The notes beneath the pieces were generated by a model. The model was not told the origin of the DNA, did not search any database, and saw nothing but the letters and a program-made list of their open reading frames with translations. Source: Streptomyces sp. RKND-216 (GTDB taxonomy: Bacteria; Actinomycetota; Actinomycetes; Streptomycetales; Streptomycetaceae). From it: 64,000 nt of DNA. The DNA lies in contig NZ_SSBQ01000002.1 in the NCBI RefSeq assembly GCF_004795255.1, positions 3,874,001 through 3,938,000 on the forward strand, given 5' to 3'. The position numbers and the translations under genes are program-made. Positions 44,610 through 53,504 of the stretch are shown piece after piece (the stretch's first letter is position 1; each line of letters opens with the position of its first letter).

Positions 44610-44879
44610 TTCGTGCGCTGCGCGCCAGGTCGAGGAATTCAGGACCCGGACAGCGAGGTCCCGGCGATGCACGAACCCCGGGAAAAGACCCTCGGAGAGA
44701 ACCCTTCCCCAACCAAACCCCGTTCGTGTCCCTCGTGCGGGTGACAATCGCTGACGGATGGTCACATGCGTCGCGGATCGGCATAGGCTCGCCGACGAGA
44801 CAACCCATCCATAGGACGACCCCCGCCCGGGACTGCAATCCCAAACGAGGGTCTGACCACCTGGAAGTGAGCCCTTCCG
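44610..44879. other. AT-richer promoter region of the HTH pseudogene
   Basis: About 270 bases with no gene. It is relatively A-rich (for example CCCCAACCAAACCCC) and presumably contains the promoter of the next gene; no clear minus-35/minus-10 pair was chosen. Confidence 0.4.
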
Positions 44880-45709
44880 ATGGCTGAACAGCAGCTTAAC
44901 GCGCTCGCGCGCGCCGGACACGGCGTTCCGCGAGCCGGTGTCGTCCACGTACGGCACCGCCACACCGAACGCTTCACCGTGGTCGGCAACCACCTCGCCC
45001 AGCACGACGACCTGTCGCTCGTCGCGATCGGGCTCGCCGTCCACATCCAGTCCAGGCCCGACGGCGCCCTCGTCTCCATCCGTGCGCTGACGGCCCGCTT
45101 CCGCGAAGGCGAGGTCACCATTGCCCGCGCGCTGCGCGAGCTGGAGGCCGCAGGCTACCTCCGCCGTACCGTCGAACGGCTCCCCAACGGCCGCCGCGTG
45201 ACGCGTACCGTCTCCTTCGACCTGCCCGAACACCTCGCCGCCTCCCAGGCGCCGCCGCCACGGCCGGCGAAGCCCGCGCCGCCGACGCCCAGGCCCCGGC
45301 CCGCCGCGAAGCCCGCCGGGGCCGAACCACTCGCGCACCCCGAGGCGTCGGACCTGCTGGCCCGGCTCCGTACGCACGACGCGCGCCTGTTGCTCAGCAC
45401 TCGTGACGTCGCCCGCCTCGCGCCCGCCCTCTCCGCCTGGCTGGAGCGGGGGGGTGGCTCCCGAGGCGGCCGTCCGCACTCTCAGCGCCGACCTTCCCGC
45501 CGACCCGATCCGCCGCCCGGCCGGACTCCTCGCCCACCGTCTGGCGGAGTGGCTGCCGCCCGCCCTTCCTGCCGAAGCCGCCTCACGCGCTCCTACGGCC
45601 GCGCCACGCCCGCATCGCTTCCAGGACTGCGACGGCTGCGACCGCGTCTTCCGCGCCCGGCCTCTGCCGCGACTGCACCGAGGACACGGTCACGATCACC
45701 GTCGCCTGA
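44880..45709 (+). pseudogene. Frameshifted HTH protein of the conserved Streptomyces type
   Basis: The first frame (MAEQQLNALARAGHG...) has a replication/GntR-like winged HTH region (LTARFREGEVTIARALRELEAAGYLRR) and a Pro/Ala-rich linker. After APALSAWLERG, homology continues in the +1 frame (VAPEAAVRTLSADLPADPIRRPAGLLAHRL...). The switch is at a seven-G tract near 45449-45455. A second +1 shift near 45655-45659 leads to the Cys-rich end (DCDGCDRVF then LCRDC...TVTITVA). Two shifts at homopolymers mean either decay or sequencing error. Confidence 0.75.
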
Positions 45710-45823
45710 CTGGGTGCGGCACAGGTGTTCGGTTCGGCTGTGCTCTCGTTGCCGGTTACCAGAGGGGCATCTGCGCGATTCACTTGCGCATAGGCGGCTC
45801 TGATCGTGGAGAGGAGGTCATCA

Positions 45824-47143
45824 ATGCTGGTGAATTTCCGGGTGGCCAACCACCGGTCGATCCGCGACGAGCAGGCACTGCAGCTGAGGTGGGTGTACGA
45901 GGCGGACCGTCTCGCCGGATCGGACTGGCCCGCCGTCCCGGTGACTGGCGTCTTCGGAGCGAACGCGGCCGGCAAGTCCAACATCGTCGACGCGCTGCAG
46001 TACATGGCCGGGATGGTGGTGGACTCCTACCGCGACGCCGAGCCCGACGGAGGCGTTCCTCGCTCGCCCTTCCGCCTCGACCGGGAGAGCGCCGGGGAAC
46101 CCTCCTGGTACGTCGTCGATCTCATGCTCGGCGGAGTCCGGCACACGTACGGGTTCAGCGTGGACGACGAGCGGGTGCAGGACGAGTGGCTGTACACGTA
46201 TCCGCACGGCAAGCGCCGGATCATCTTCCAGCGCTCCGGGGAGGCCGTGGAGCCCGGACATTCGCAGCCCCGGTCGGCCCTGGAGCTGGTGGAGAGCATC
46301 ACGGAGCCGAACGTCCTCTTCATCTCCCTGGCCGCCCGGTCGAAGCTGCCCGACGTGCGCCCGCTGTACGACTGGTTCCGGGACGGGCTGCGTTTCCGCA
46401 CCGCCCGGTACGGTCTGCGGACGCCGCCCGTCAGCCGCATGTTCGAGACCCCCGACAGCTTTCCCCAGCTCCGTAGCCTGTTGCGGGCCGCCGACCTGGG
46501 CATCGAGGACTGGGGCGTGGAGCAGGTCGTCCTGGACGAGGACCAGCTGCGCAGCCAGTACCGGGGCCGCGTCCCACGCTCTCTCCAGCGCCAGCTCGAT
46601 GCGGAGGGCGCGGTGGAGCAGCGACGCCCGTGGGTGGCGCATCGCGGCCGGGACGGCGTGGTCAGGCTGGACTTGCGGGACGAGTCCAGCGGGACGCGGG
46701 CACTCATCGAACAGGCACCCCAGTTCCTGTCCGTCCTCGCACGCGGCGGCACGTTCGTCGTGGACGAGATCGACTCCAGCCTGCACCCCCTCCTGACTGC
46801 GGCGCTGGTGCGCCTCTTCCAGCACCCCGAAAGCAATCCGCGCGGCGCGCAACTCGTCTTCACCACCCACGACGCCAGCCTGCTCGGGCGCGTCGACGGC
46901 GAAGAGGTCCTCAAGCGGGACCAGGTGTGGTTCGTGGAGAAGAACGCGCTGGGGGCCTCGGAACTCGTCGCGCTCGCCGACTTCAAGCCCCGGCTGGAAG
47001 AGAACCGGGAACGCCGCTACCTCGGCGGCAGTTACGGCGGCGTGCCGTTCATCGACGACAGCTTCGCCGACGCGTTGGCGAAGCGGGGGGACGACAGTGG
47101 CGAGAACTCCGAAGCCGAGCGGGACCAGGCGCCCCTCCTTTGA
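45824..47143 (+). CDS. AAA family ATPase (RloA/OLD-like)
   Basis: 439 residues from ATG 45824 with GAGAGGAGG upstream. Walker A GANAAGKSN near residue 46 is unusually close to the start, as in SMC/OLD-like AAA_21 ATPases. Walker B is TFVVDEIDSSLHP, with a TTHD switch further on. Such ATPases often pair with a RloB/TOPRIM-type nuclease in phage defence. Only a short RloB-like N-terminal fragment follows. The gene stands at the left edge of a lower-GC patch. Confidence 0.88.
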   Translation: MLVNFRVANHRSIRDEQALQLRWVYEADRLAGSDWPAVPVTGVFGANAAGKSNIVDALQYMAGMVVDSYRDAEPDGGVPRSPFRLDRESAGEPSWYVVDLMLGGVRHTYGFSVDDERVQDEWLYTYPHGKRRIIFQRSGEAVEPGHSQPRSALELVESITEPNVLFISLAARSKLPDVRPLYDWFRDGLRFRTARYGLRTPPVSRMFETPDSFPQLRSLLRAADLGIEDWGVEQVVLDEDQLRSQYRGRVPRSLQRQLDAEGAVEQRRPWVAHRGRDGVVRLDLRDESSGTRALIEQAPQFLSVLARGGTFVVDEIDSSLHPLLTAALVRLFQHPESNPRGAQLVFTTHDASLLGRVDGEEVLKRDQVWFVEKNALGASELVALADFKPRLEENRERRYLGGSYGGVPFIDDSFADALAKRGDDSGENSEAERDQAPLL

Positions 47144-47240
47144 GACGAGGCTCGAGCGGCGCGCGGTGGAACCCCGCGTCCACCCGGCACGACAGCCGGG
47201 CCACCGGCCCGCACGAACACCGAAACACCCGCTCGCCAAA
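47097..47240 (+). pseudogene. Possible remnant of a RloB-type partner
   Basis: A frame overlapping the ATPase end by 47 bases starts MARTPKPSGTRRPSFETR, resembling the basic start of RloB proteins. It continues without the expected CEG..TE core and has no length. Read as a truncated partner, with low certainty; it could be a chance frame. Confidence 0.2.
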
Positions 47241-47244
47241 GGTC

Positions 47245-47262
47245 CCGTCAGCTTGCTGACGG
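47245..47262. terminator. Hairpin between the convergent AAA and VanZ genes
   Basis: CCGTCAGC-TT-GCTGACGG, a perfect 8-bp stem, flanked by a weaker GGT/ACC extension. Placed between converging genes. Confidence 0.6.
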
Positions 47263-47280
47263 AACCTCACAACATCAAGG

Positions 47281-48627
47281 TTAGCGCTGCAATTCCTGCG
47301 GCCCCTGCGTCTTGTGCGCCTTTCCCGTTACGGCGTCGACGTGGATGGGCGCGACCATGAAGTCGGGGTCGTTGGTCTGAAAGGGACAGACCCAGTCAGT
47401 ACGCCAGTTTCCGTTACGCTTTGTCGCTCGCAACGCACACCTCTGCGCCGTGAGGACAATCTCTTTGGGAACGTGGACCGATTTCCGTGCGATCGACGAT
47501 GCCTTCTTTTCGCTAAGAGTTGGAGCGGGCAGACTTTTTGGGTCCTTGATGTCGTTCACCAGAAGTTGGGAAACGCGACCTTCGGTGTTGATCTGCACAT
47601 CAAGACGCATGGGCAGGAGCACGCCGTCGCTGTTCAGACGCCGCCAGCTCACGATCCAGCCCAGTTCTCCCATGGGATTGACCTGTACCTTTGCGTCAGG
47701 CGTTGCCCACGGATAGCGCCTCTCCGCGTAGCGACGGGCGATCTCTTCGGCATCCTGCTCGTTCCCCGGCTTACGTTTGGCACCCTCAATCGGGAAACTG
47801 CCGTTGGTGGTGCGGTTCGAAGCCTCAAGGGTCGCGGTGAATCGTGAGGTGTCGGGCCAACTCAGTCGTGCACTCCCTGATTCAAGAGCGATGAGTAGCG
47901 CCTCGGGTCCGCCAGCGACTCCGGGGCTGAACTGGATCTTCACGACTTCCTGGTGGTCGTCGAAAGCTCGGGACACGGCTTTCTCGGCAGCGGTGCGTTG
48001 TGCATCGTCGGGGCCTTGCAGGCTCGTGGCATCGACGTGTACGGGGGTAATCCACAGATTCCAGACGACAGCAGCCGGGAGCAGGACTGCGAGGCCACCC
48101 AGAGCGGTGGGCTTTGCTGCCGCACCGGCAGGTTTCACAGCGCGGCCAGAGGCCCGCAGGATGCCGTAGGTAGCCAGGGCGCCTGTGACGGCCCCCAAGG
48201 CGTTCATCTGCAAGTCGCTGCTGTCGCAACCCCGGCTGACGCCCGGGAGAAGAGTCTGGAGGAACTCCGTGGCCACTGTGAGTGCTATCCCGCCGGCCAG
48301 CACGGGCAGCAACCGGCGTGAGGCCAGGACGCCGAAGATCCCGATGGGGACGAACAGCGCAAGGTTGAGGATGCCCTGGGTGGTGGCAAAGGGTTCGGCG
48401 AAGTCGTGGTTGACCACGCACTTGCCCGTGCTCGAGTTCCCCCTTCCACCGGAGAGGAACAGAGTGAGAGCAACCTCCGCCGCCACCGCTGCCCCCAGGA
48501 TGGCCCATGACCAGGCGCGCTCGGCGTGCCGGTGGGCGAGGAAGTAGCCAGCGGCTGCGACGAGCAGCACCGCTAGTGAGGCGACGACAATGAATGCCGT
48601 CTGTTCTTTGAAGATCGCAGAGAACAC
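47281..48627 (-). CDS. VanZ-like membrane protein with C-terminal extracellular domain
   Basis: 448 residues. VanZ-like N-terminal half with about five helices and the loop ALFVPIGIFGVLASRR...VATEFLQTLLPGVSRGCDSSDLQMNALGAVTGAL. After a further helix (LAVLLPAAVVWNLWI) a long soluble domain of about 250 residues is unlike ordinary VanZ and has no recognised family. Codon use is less GC-biased than neighbours, suggesting transfer. The family is linked to glycopeptide (teicoplanin) tolerance, but most members are of unknown role. Confidence 0.8.
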   Translation of the reverse strand: MFSAIFKEQTAFIVVASLAVLLVAAAGYFLAHRHAERAWSWAILGAAVAAEVALTLFLSGGRGNSSTGKCVVNHDFAEPFATTQGILNLALFVPIGIFGVLASRRLLPVLAGGIALTVATEFLQTLLPGVSRGCDSSDLQMNALGAVTGALATYGILRASGRAVKPAGAAAKPTALGGLAVLLPAAVVWNLWITPVHVDATSLQGPDDAQRTAAEKAVSRAFDDHQEVVKIQFSPGVAGGPEALLIALESGSARLSWPDTSRFTATLEASNRTTNGSFPIEGAKRKPGNEQDAEEIARRYAERRYPWATPDAKVQVNPMGELGWIVSWRRLNSDGVLLPMRLDVQINTEGRVSQLLVNDIKDPKSLPAPTLSEKKASSIARKSVHVPKEIVLTAQRCALRATKRNGNWRTDWVCPFQTNDPDFMVAPIHVDAVTGKAHKTQGPQELQR

Positions 48628-48677
48628 GAGGAGGAGAGCCTATCGAGGTATACGGGGCCGGGGCGGCAGGCAGACGG

Positions 48678-48722
48678 GACCGCTCCGGTCGACCCCTCAA
48701 CCAGGGGTCGACCGGAGCGGTC
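48678..48722 (-). terminator. Terminator of the small secreted protein gene
   Basis: Twenty perfect base pairs: arm 48678-48697 (GACCGCTCCGGTCGACCCCT) with arm 48703-48722 around a five-base loop, 13 bases beyond the secreted protein stop on the minus strand. The longest stem noticed in the window. Confidence 0.9.
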
Positions 48723-48734
48723 ACGGGGTGTTCC

Positions 48735-49169
48735 TCAGCAGTCGGCGAGCGGGGTCTGGAAGGTCTGCTGCCCGCTGACCTCCATCACTCCGATCGTTGC
48801 GTTGCAGTACTCCAGGCCCGTCCAGGTCTTGGCGTCCGTCTCACCGGAAGACTGGTAGCCCCAGCCACCCCAGCCGTTGCCGTTGCCCTGATAGCCCAGT
48901 CTGCGGTAGATGCGGCTGCCGCTGTCCTTTTCGTACTCGGTCCATGTCACGTCGTTGGTGTACTTCGCGTGAGTGAGCACACCACTGCTCAAGGTGGTGC
49001 AGGTCTTGTAGCGGAAGATGTAGCCGCTGCTCGGGCAGCTGGCCATGAGGGATGCCTGGCCCTCGGAAGAACGCGACTCCGCCTGTGCCGTCGTAGCGGT
49101 ACCAAGCGCTGCCACGGTCACGCCCGCCAGCGCTGCGGTGCGGGCAACGTTCTTGATTGAGAATCGCAC
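48735..49169 (-). CDS. Small secreted cysteine-containing protein
   Basis: 144 residues from GTG 49169 (VRFSIKNVARTAALAGVTVAALGTATTAQA), with GAGAGGA upstream; the longer frame lacks a binding site. A signal peptide cleaves after AQA. The mature part has four Cys (MASCPSS, KTCTT, LEYCNA and C-terminal ADC), enough for two disulfides, and is rich in Gly/Tyr/Trp/Thr. No family recognised. It has its own strong terminator. Possibly a secreted effector or inhibitor; function unknown. Confidence 0.75.
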   Translation of the reverse strand: MRFSIKNVARTAALAGVTVAALGTATTAQAESRSSEGQASLMASCPSSGYIFRYKTCTTLSSGVLTHAKYTNDVTWTEYEKDSGSRIYRRLGYQGNGNGWGGWGYQSSGETDAKTWTGLEYCNATIGVMEVSGQQTFQTPLADC

Positions 49170-49557
49170 TGCGTGTCCTCTCCAAAAGTGGTCACAGCTT
49201 GTGGCCGTGATGAAACTGGGAGACAGCAGAAGGAACATCACGTGATCAGCCGGCTGAAGCCCCCCTGCCTTCAACTCCGTTGAAACCGCAGCCAGTTGGC
49301 CATCTGGGCAGTGATCAACAAGGCGTCACACTATGTTCGGCACGGCATGTGCGCAACAAGTAATGAACTCGTGAGCACCATACGCTGTGTGATGATCAAC
49401 ACACGATGAGCTTCCTTCTGGCAGCCGAACGCCAGGCCCCATAGCCAACGCGAGAAGCGCATCACGGGGAGGGGACGGCTGTTGAGGCGGGTGGGCCGAG
49501 GGTGGGGCCGGTAGAATCCCGGCGACCGGGGACGTGACCCTGCGGGGGTGTCGTGTC
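49170..49557. other. Long AT-richer divergent intergenic region
   Basis: 388 bases with no credible gene. GTGTG-ATGATCAA-CACAC near 49387-49404 is an inverted repeat that could be an operator. The region serves the divergent secreted protein and regulator genes and is less GC-rich than flanking DNA. Confidence 0.45.
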
Positions 49558-50565
49558 GTGCTGCAAGTGGAATTCTCGCGCGGGGAGCTGGCGCGGCTGC
49601 GGGTCGCCGAGGGTGCGGACCCGATGTGGGAGGTCGTGCTCAGCCTGCATCTGCTGCAGAACCAGCAGGCGGCGCTGACGTTCGACCCGTGGCGCCGGGA
49701 GGTGCGGGCGGCGCTGGAGCGGGGCGGACTGACCGGTGTCGTCCAGGACCTGATGCGCGTCTGCCCGGCCGCGCCGTACTTCCCGGACTTCCTCACGCCC
49801 GGGCGCGGCGAGACCGGCGTCGACTTCGAGGCGGCCGTGGAGCGGGTGCTGTCCACCCCAAGGCGGCGGCTCGCCGCCGAACTGGAGCGGCTGCACACGT
49901 ACTCCGGCGGGCCGGTGCCGTCCGGGCTGCGGTCGCTGGCCGCCGGTGAGCCGGAGGCGCTGCGCCGGCTGGGCACGGGGCTGCGCCGGTACTACGAGGT
50001 GGCGGTCGCGCCGTACGGGCCGGCGATACGGGCGCAGGCCGCCGCGGACCGGTCGCGGCGCGGCGAAGTGGCCCTCGCCGGCGGCGCGGAGGGGCTGCTG
50101 GCCAGCTACACCGAGCTGCCCGGCTGGCAGGCGCGTGGCGACACGCTGCTGGCGCCGTATCCGGTGCGGCGTGAACTGCACCTCGCGGGACGCACGTTGA
50201 CGCTGGTGCCGAGCTTCTTCTGCGTCCGCACCCCGCTCGCCCTGGTGGACGAGGAGCTGCCGCCGGTGCTGGTGCATCCCCTGTCGCCCACGCCCGGCTG
50301 GCTGCTGCGCACCCGGCAGGGCCGGGCCACGCCCCCGGTCGCGCAGCTCATCGGCGCCTCGCGCGCGCGGATGCTGGAGCTGCTGGGCAGGCCGATGACG
50401 ACGACCGCCCTGGCCACCGCGATGGACCTGGCCCCGTCGACCGCCAGCCGGCACGCGTCGGTGCTGCGCGAAGCCGGGCTGCTCACGACCAGTCGGCACG
50501 GTACGCACGTGCTGCACCGCAGGACGCCGCTCGGACGGGCGCTGCTGGACGGCCCGCCGCCCTGA
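49558..50565 (+). CDS. ArsR-like winged-helix regulator (DUF5937 type)
   Basis: 335 residues from GTG 49558 (VLQVEFSRGELARLRV). An N-terminal effector domain of about 250 residues precedes a C-terminal winged HTH (ARMLELLGRPMTTTALATAMDLAPSTASRHASVLREAGLL). The reversed order (HTH at the C-terminus) is typical of this Streptomyces ArsR/DUF5937 group. Target not evident; the gene is convergent with the amidase and divergent from the secreted protein. Confidence 0.88.
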   Translation: MLQVEFSRGELARLRVAEGADPMWEVVLSLHLLQNQQAALTFDPWRREVRAALERGGLTGVVQDLMRVCPAAPYFPDFLTPGRGETGVDFEAAVERVLSTPRRRLAAELERLHTYSGGPVPSGLRSLAAGEPEALRRLGTGLRRYYEVAVAPYGPAIRAQAAADRSRRGEVALAGGAEGLLASYTELPGWQARGDTLLAPYPVRRELHLAGRTLTLVPSFFCVRTPLALVDEELPPVLVHPLSPTPGWLLRTRQGRATPPVAQLIGASRARMLELLGRPMTTTALATAMDLAPSTASRHASVLREAGLLTTSRHGTHVLHRRTPLGRALLDGPPP

Positions 50566-50591
50566 CGGCGGCTCCCGCCCCGTGCGGACGC

Positions 50592-50630
50592 CCGAGGGCC
50601 GCGGTCCCTGGCGGGAACCGCGGCCCTCGG
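50592..50630. terminator. Bidirectional terminator
   Basis: CCGAGGGCCGCGGT (50592-50605) and ACCGCGGCCCTCGG (50617-50630) form a 14-bp stem between the convergent regulator and amidase genes. Confidence 0.85.
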
Positions 50631-50645
50631 CTGGGGAGAGGGACT

Positions 50646-52022
50646 TCAGCAGGTGGATATGCCCGGCAGCCAGGCTTCGGAGACGTCGATGAAGATGTTG
50701 GAGATGTAGCCGTCGTAGGCGGGCAGGTACGACCAGGCGTCGTTGCTGTAGCCGTCGTAGTTGACCATCTGGCCGCGTACCTGGCATTCGACGCGCACCG
50801 TGGTGGGGCCGCCGAGGGTGCCGACGACGGAGGAGTCCGTGGTGGCGGCCTGGCGGATGTTCACGCCCGAGCCCCAGGTCGGGAAGGGCGTCCCGGTGCC
50901 GCCGCCCCCGCCGCCGACCAGCGACATGTAGTAGTTCCAGTCCCAGTGGGGGCCGGGGTCGGTGTGGTCGTTGCCGGGGACCTCGTGGTGGCCGACGATG
51001 TGGGCCCGGTCCTTGGGGATGCCGTACCGGTCGGCGAGGTGCTTGGTCAGCGCGGCCGAGGAGCGGTACATGGCGTCGGTGAACCACGACGGGTCGTCGA
51101 CGTAGCCCTCGTGCTCGATGCCGACGGAGTACGGGTTGCCCGAGCGGGCGTGCCAGGCGGTGTCCCCGTCACGGACCATCTGCGTGACGTCGCCGTCGGA
51201 GGACCGGACCACGTAGTGGGCGCTGACCTGGGCGGACGGGTTCTGGAACCAGCTGATGGTCCCGCCGTACGAGCCCTGCGTCACGTGCACCACGATGTGG
51301 GTGATCGCGGAGGACCGGCCGGACGAGTAGTTGCTCGAGCTCGCCGGGACCCAGTGGGCCGGCGGGTAGTCGGCGCTCTGGATGCCCGGGAGGCGGGACA
51401 CCTCGGCGTACCGGCCGCGCTCGGGCGCCACGTCCTGCGGCGCGACCTGCACCCTCTCGCCGCCGGCGACGAACGTGCGGAGGCCGTCGGACAGGATGCC
51501 GTAGACCGCGTCCGCGTACAGGCGGGCGGCCTGGTCGCTGTCCGCGGTGCCGTAGCGGGCGACCGCGCGGTACCACGCGTCGGTGTCGTCGCGTTCGGCC
51601 GCGTCCAGGCCGAGGTCGTCTGCGAGGTCGCGGAGGACGGCGGCGCCGCCGCGGATGTTGGCCGGGGTCTCGTCCTTGAGGTCGGCGACGGACTCGCCGG
51701 TGAGCTTCGCGGCGCGCTCCAGGCTGTGCCGCTCCGGGTTGCTCACCAGGTGCATCACGCCGTAGCCGTTCGCGTGGCTGGGCTCGCCGTCGTGGCCGTC
51801 CAGGTGGGTCTCGCCGTAGCCGACGGCCACCAGCAGGTCGCGGGGGACGTCGAACTCGGCGGCGGCGTCGGCGAACGCGGTGTTGACCGCGTTTCCGGCC
51901 GGCCCGCGGGGGCCGTCGGGTGCGGGGGCGGCGGTCGCGGCCTGCACGCCCGTGGTCAGCGACAGCGCGACGGCCATGCCGAGGATCGTGCCTCGGGAGC
52001 GTCTGAACACCTTCCAGGTCAT
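50646..52022 (-). CDS. Secreted N-acetylmuramoyl-L-alanine amidase
   Basis: 458 residues from ATG 52022. Signal peptide (MTWKVFRRSRGTILGMAVALSL...VQAATAAPA). N-terminal helical domain resembles a lytic-transglycosylase/muramidase fold (LLVAVGYGETHLDGH..NGYGVMHLV). The Amidase_2 domain follows, with zinc ligands likely in HIVVHVTQG, HEVPGNDH and HTDPGPHWDW, and the C-terminal SH3-like repeat VNIRQAATTDSSVVGTL. It cuts the sugar-peptide bond of peptidoglycan outside the cell. Confidence 0.92.
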   Translation of the reverse strand: MTWKVFRRSRGTILGMAVALSLTTGVQAATAAPAPDGPRGPAGNAVNTAFADAAAEFDVPRDLLVAVGYGETHLDGHDGEPSHANGYGVMHLVSNPERHSLERAAKLTGESVADLKDETPANIRGGAAVLRDLADDLGLDAAERDDTDAWYRAVARYGTADSDQAARLYADAVYGILSDGLRTFVAGGERVQVAPQDVAPERGRYAEVSRLPGIQSADYPPAHWVPASSSNYSSGRSSAITHIVVHVTQGSYGGTISWFQNPSAQVSAHYVVRSSDGDVTQMVRDGDTAWHARSGNPYSVGIEHEGYVDDPSWFTDAMYRSSAALTKHLADRYGIPKDRAHIVGHHEVPGNDHTDPGPHWDWNYYMSLVGGGGGGTGTPFPTWGSGVNIRQAATTDSSVVGTLGGPTTVRVECQVRGQMVNYDGYSNDAWSYLPAYDGYISNIFIDVSEAWLPGISTC

Positions 52023-52203
52023 CGACTCGTCTCCGCTCTCGGCGCGAGTGGGGGGATACGGCGCAGCCGCGTGCGCCGGGAGACGCGGACCGCCGGACCA
52101 CTGGCACACCGGCAGACGGGTCGGCGCGGCCCCGGGAGGCGGTGGTCCCCGCCATGGTGCGGGGTGACTCTGTCAGGTACAAGACATTGCGTCTCGAACG
52201 AAA

Positions 52204-52238
52204 GGCCGCGCCGGTGCGTTGGACGGCCCGGCGCGGCC
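52204..52238 (-). terminator. Terminator of the ANTAR gene
   Basis: GGCCGCGCCGG (52204-52214) and CCGGCGCGGCC (52228-52238), a perfect 11-bp stem directly beyond the ANTAR stop. Confidence 0.75.
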
Positions 52239-52239
52239 C

Positions 52240-52710
52240 TCATCGCTGCCGGTGGGTCCGGTGGCCGCGACGTCTGCGCAGCGCCTCGGCCAGCGCGGTG
52301 CTCAACTCCCGCGGCATCCGCGTCGATCCGTCCGTGGTGGCCACCAGGGAACCGGCCACCGTGCGCAGCTTGGTGTTGGTGCGCTGGGAGACCTCCACCA
52401 GTACGTCCCACGCCGAGTGCGGCGTGCAGCGGCACATCACCATCACCATGCCGCGGGCCTGGTCGATCACGGCGCGGCTCTCGATCGCTCGCTGGAGCTG
52501 CCCCACCTCGTCGCGCAGCCGTTCGACCTCGGCCTCCAGGGCGACCCTGCGTGCCACGCCCCGGAGGTCGTCCCGGCCCTCGCCGTCGGCGTGGCCGCCG
52601 GTGTGGCCGTCGCCGCCCACGGACGCCGGTCCCCCGGCCGGACCCGCGCCGTCCGGCACGACGGTGCCCCGGCCCTCGGGATCACGGTCTGCGTCGTCGA
52701 AGGTGCTCAT
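52240..52710 (-). CDS. ANTAR-domain RNA-binding regulator
   Basis: 156 residues. Disordered, Gly/Asp-rich first 50 residues, a short coiled coil (ALEAEVERLRDEVGQLQRAIESRAV), then ANTAR (VIDQARGMVMVMCRCTPHSAWDVLVEVSQRTNTKLRTVAGSLV). ANTAR proteins bind two-hexaloop RNA hairpins and antiterminate. No receiver or GAF domain is fused here. Confidence 0.85.
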   Translation of the reverse strand: MSTFDDADRDPEGRGTVVPDGAGPAGGPASVGGDGHTGGHADGEGRDDLRGVARRVALEAEVERLRDEVGQLQRAIESRAVIDQARGMVMVMCRCTPHSAWDVLVEVSQRTNTKLRTVAGSLVATTDGSTRMPRELSTALAEALRRRRGHRTHRQR

Positions 52711-53504
52711 GCCTCGTCCTCGGTAACGGTGGCCCCGGCGTGCGCCGACAGGTCGCGGTCGCCGGAAGGCCGGTGGGGAAGGGGTACGTCGCGGTGCGGG
52801 ACGGCAGGCGGGGAGGCACCTCGGGACGGCAGGCGAGGAGAGGAGTCGCCCGACGAGAAAGCGGCGCCGGAGGCTGTGAGGTCCCAACCTCCGGCGCCTT
52901 CGCACTGGCAACCGGTTGCTCGCGCGTATGCCGTCCCGGTAGCCGTGACACGGCGCCTCGAAACCGCCCCGGTCCGGTCAGAATCGCTTCGCCGGACGGA
53001 CGCGCGGCCGGGCGGAGGGCTCGACCCGCGCGGAGGATCCGGGTGCGGGCACCGCGCAGCCTGGCGAGGGCGGGCCGCCGCGGGCGTCGTGCCCGGGCGG
53101 AGAGCGGCGCGCGCCCGACGCCGGAGGGCGCGCGGTGGTGGCGCCGGAAGGCGCCTGCGCGGAGGTTCGGGTGGGCGCAAGGGTCACGGCGGGGTCCTCT
53201 CCCATCGACTGCCCGGACAGGGGACAGCGCGGGAGAGGACACACAGACCCGGACCCGGCGCCGTCGGCGCCGCGCCTGGTCACACGGAAGCGGAGAACTC
53301 CCGCGCTGTGTGCCTCCCGATCTGAAGCACTGATCACACCGCTGCCCCGCTCCGAACAGCCCAAACACTCACCCGGGGCGGGGGCGTGCCGGAGGGTGTG
53401 GCGTCGGCCACCGGCCGGCGGGCAGGCAGGCGGGCTGGGAGACCACGAGGACGACCGGGAGAGGGCCGGTGTGCCCGGACCCGCACGAGGGGGCCGGGCT
53501 GGGG
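52711..53504. other. Gene-poor 794-bp region with an orphan hairpin
   Basis: No frame in this interval shows real coding logic. A strong hairpin, GGCGCCGGAGG (52863-52873) with CCTCCGGCGCC (52888-52898), followed by TTCG, looks like a terminator without a gene. GGGACGGCAGGCG is repeated directly at 52798 and 52823. An unannotated small RNA between the two ANTAR genes is possible. Confidence 0.4.

Noticed and set aside
52682..53368. Minus-strand ORF of 228 codons in the gene-poor gap
   Set aside because: Arg/Pro-rich shadow composition, no ribosome binding site and no recognisable domain.
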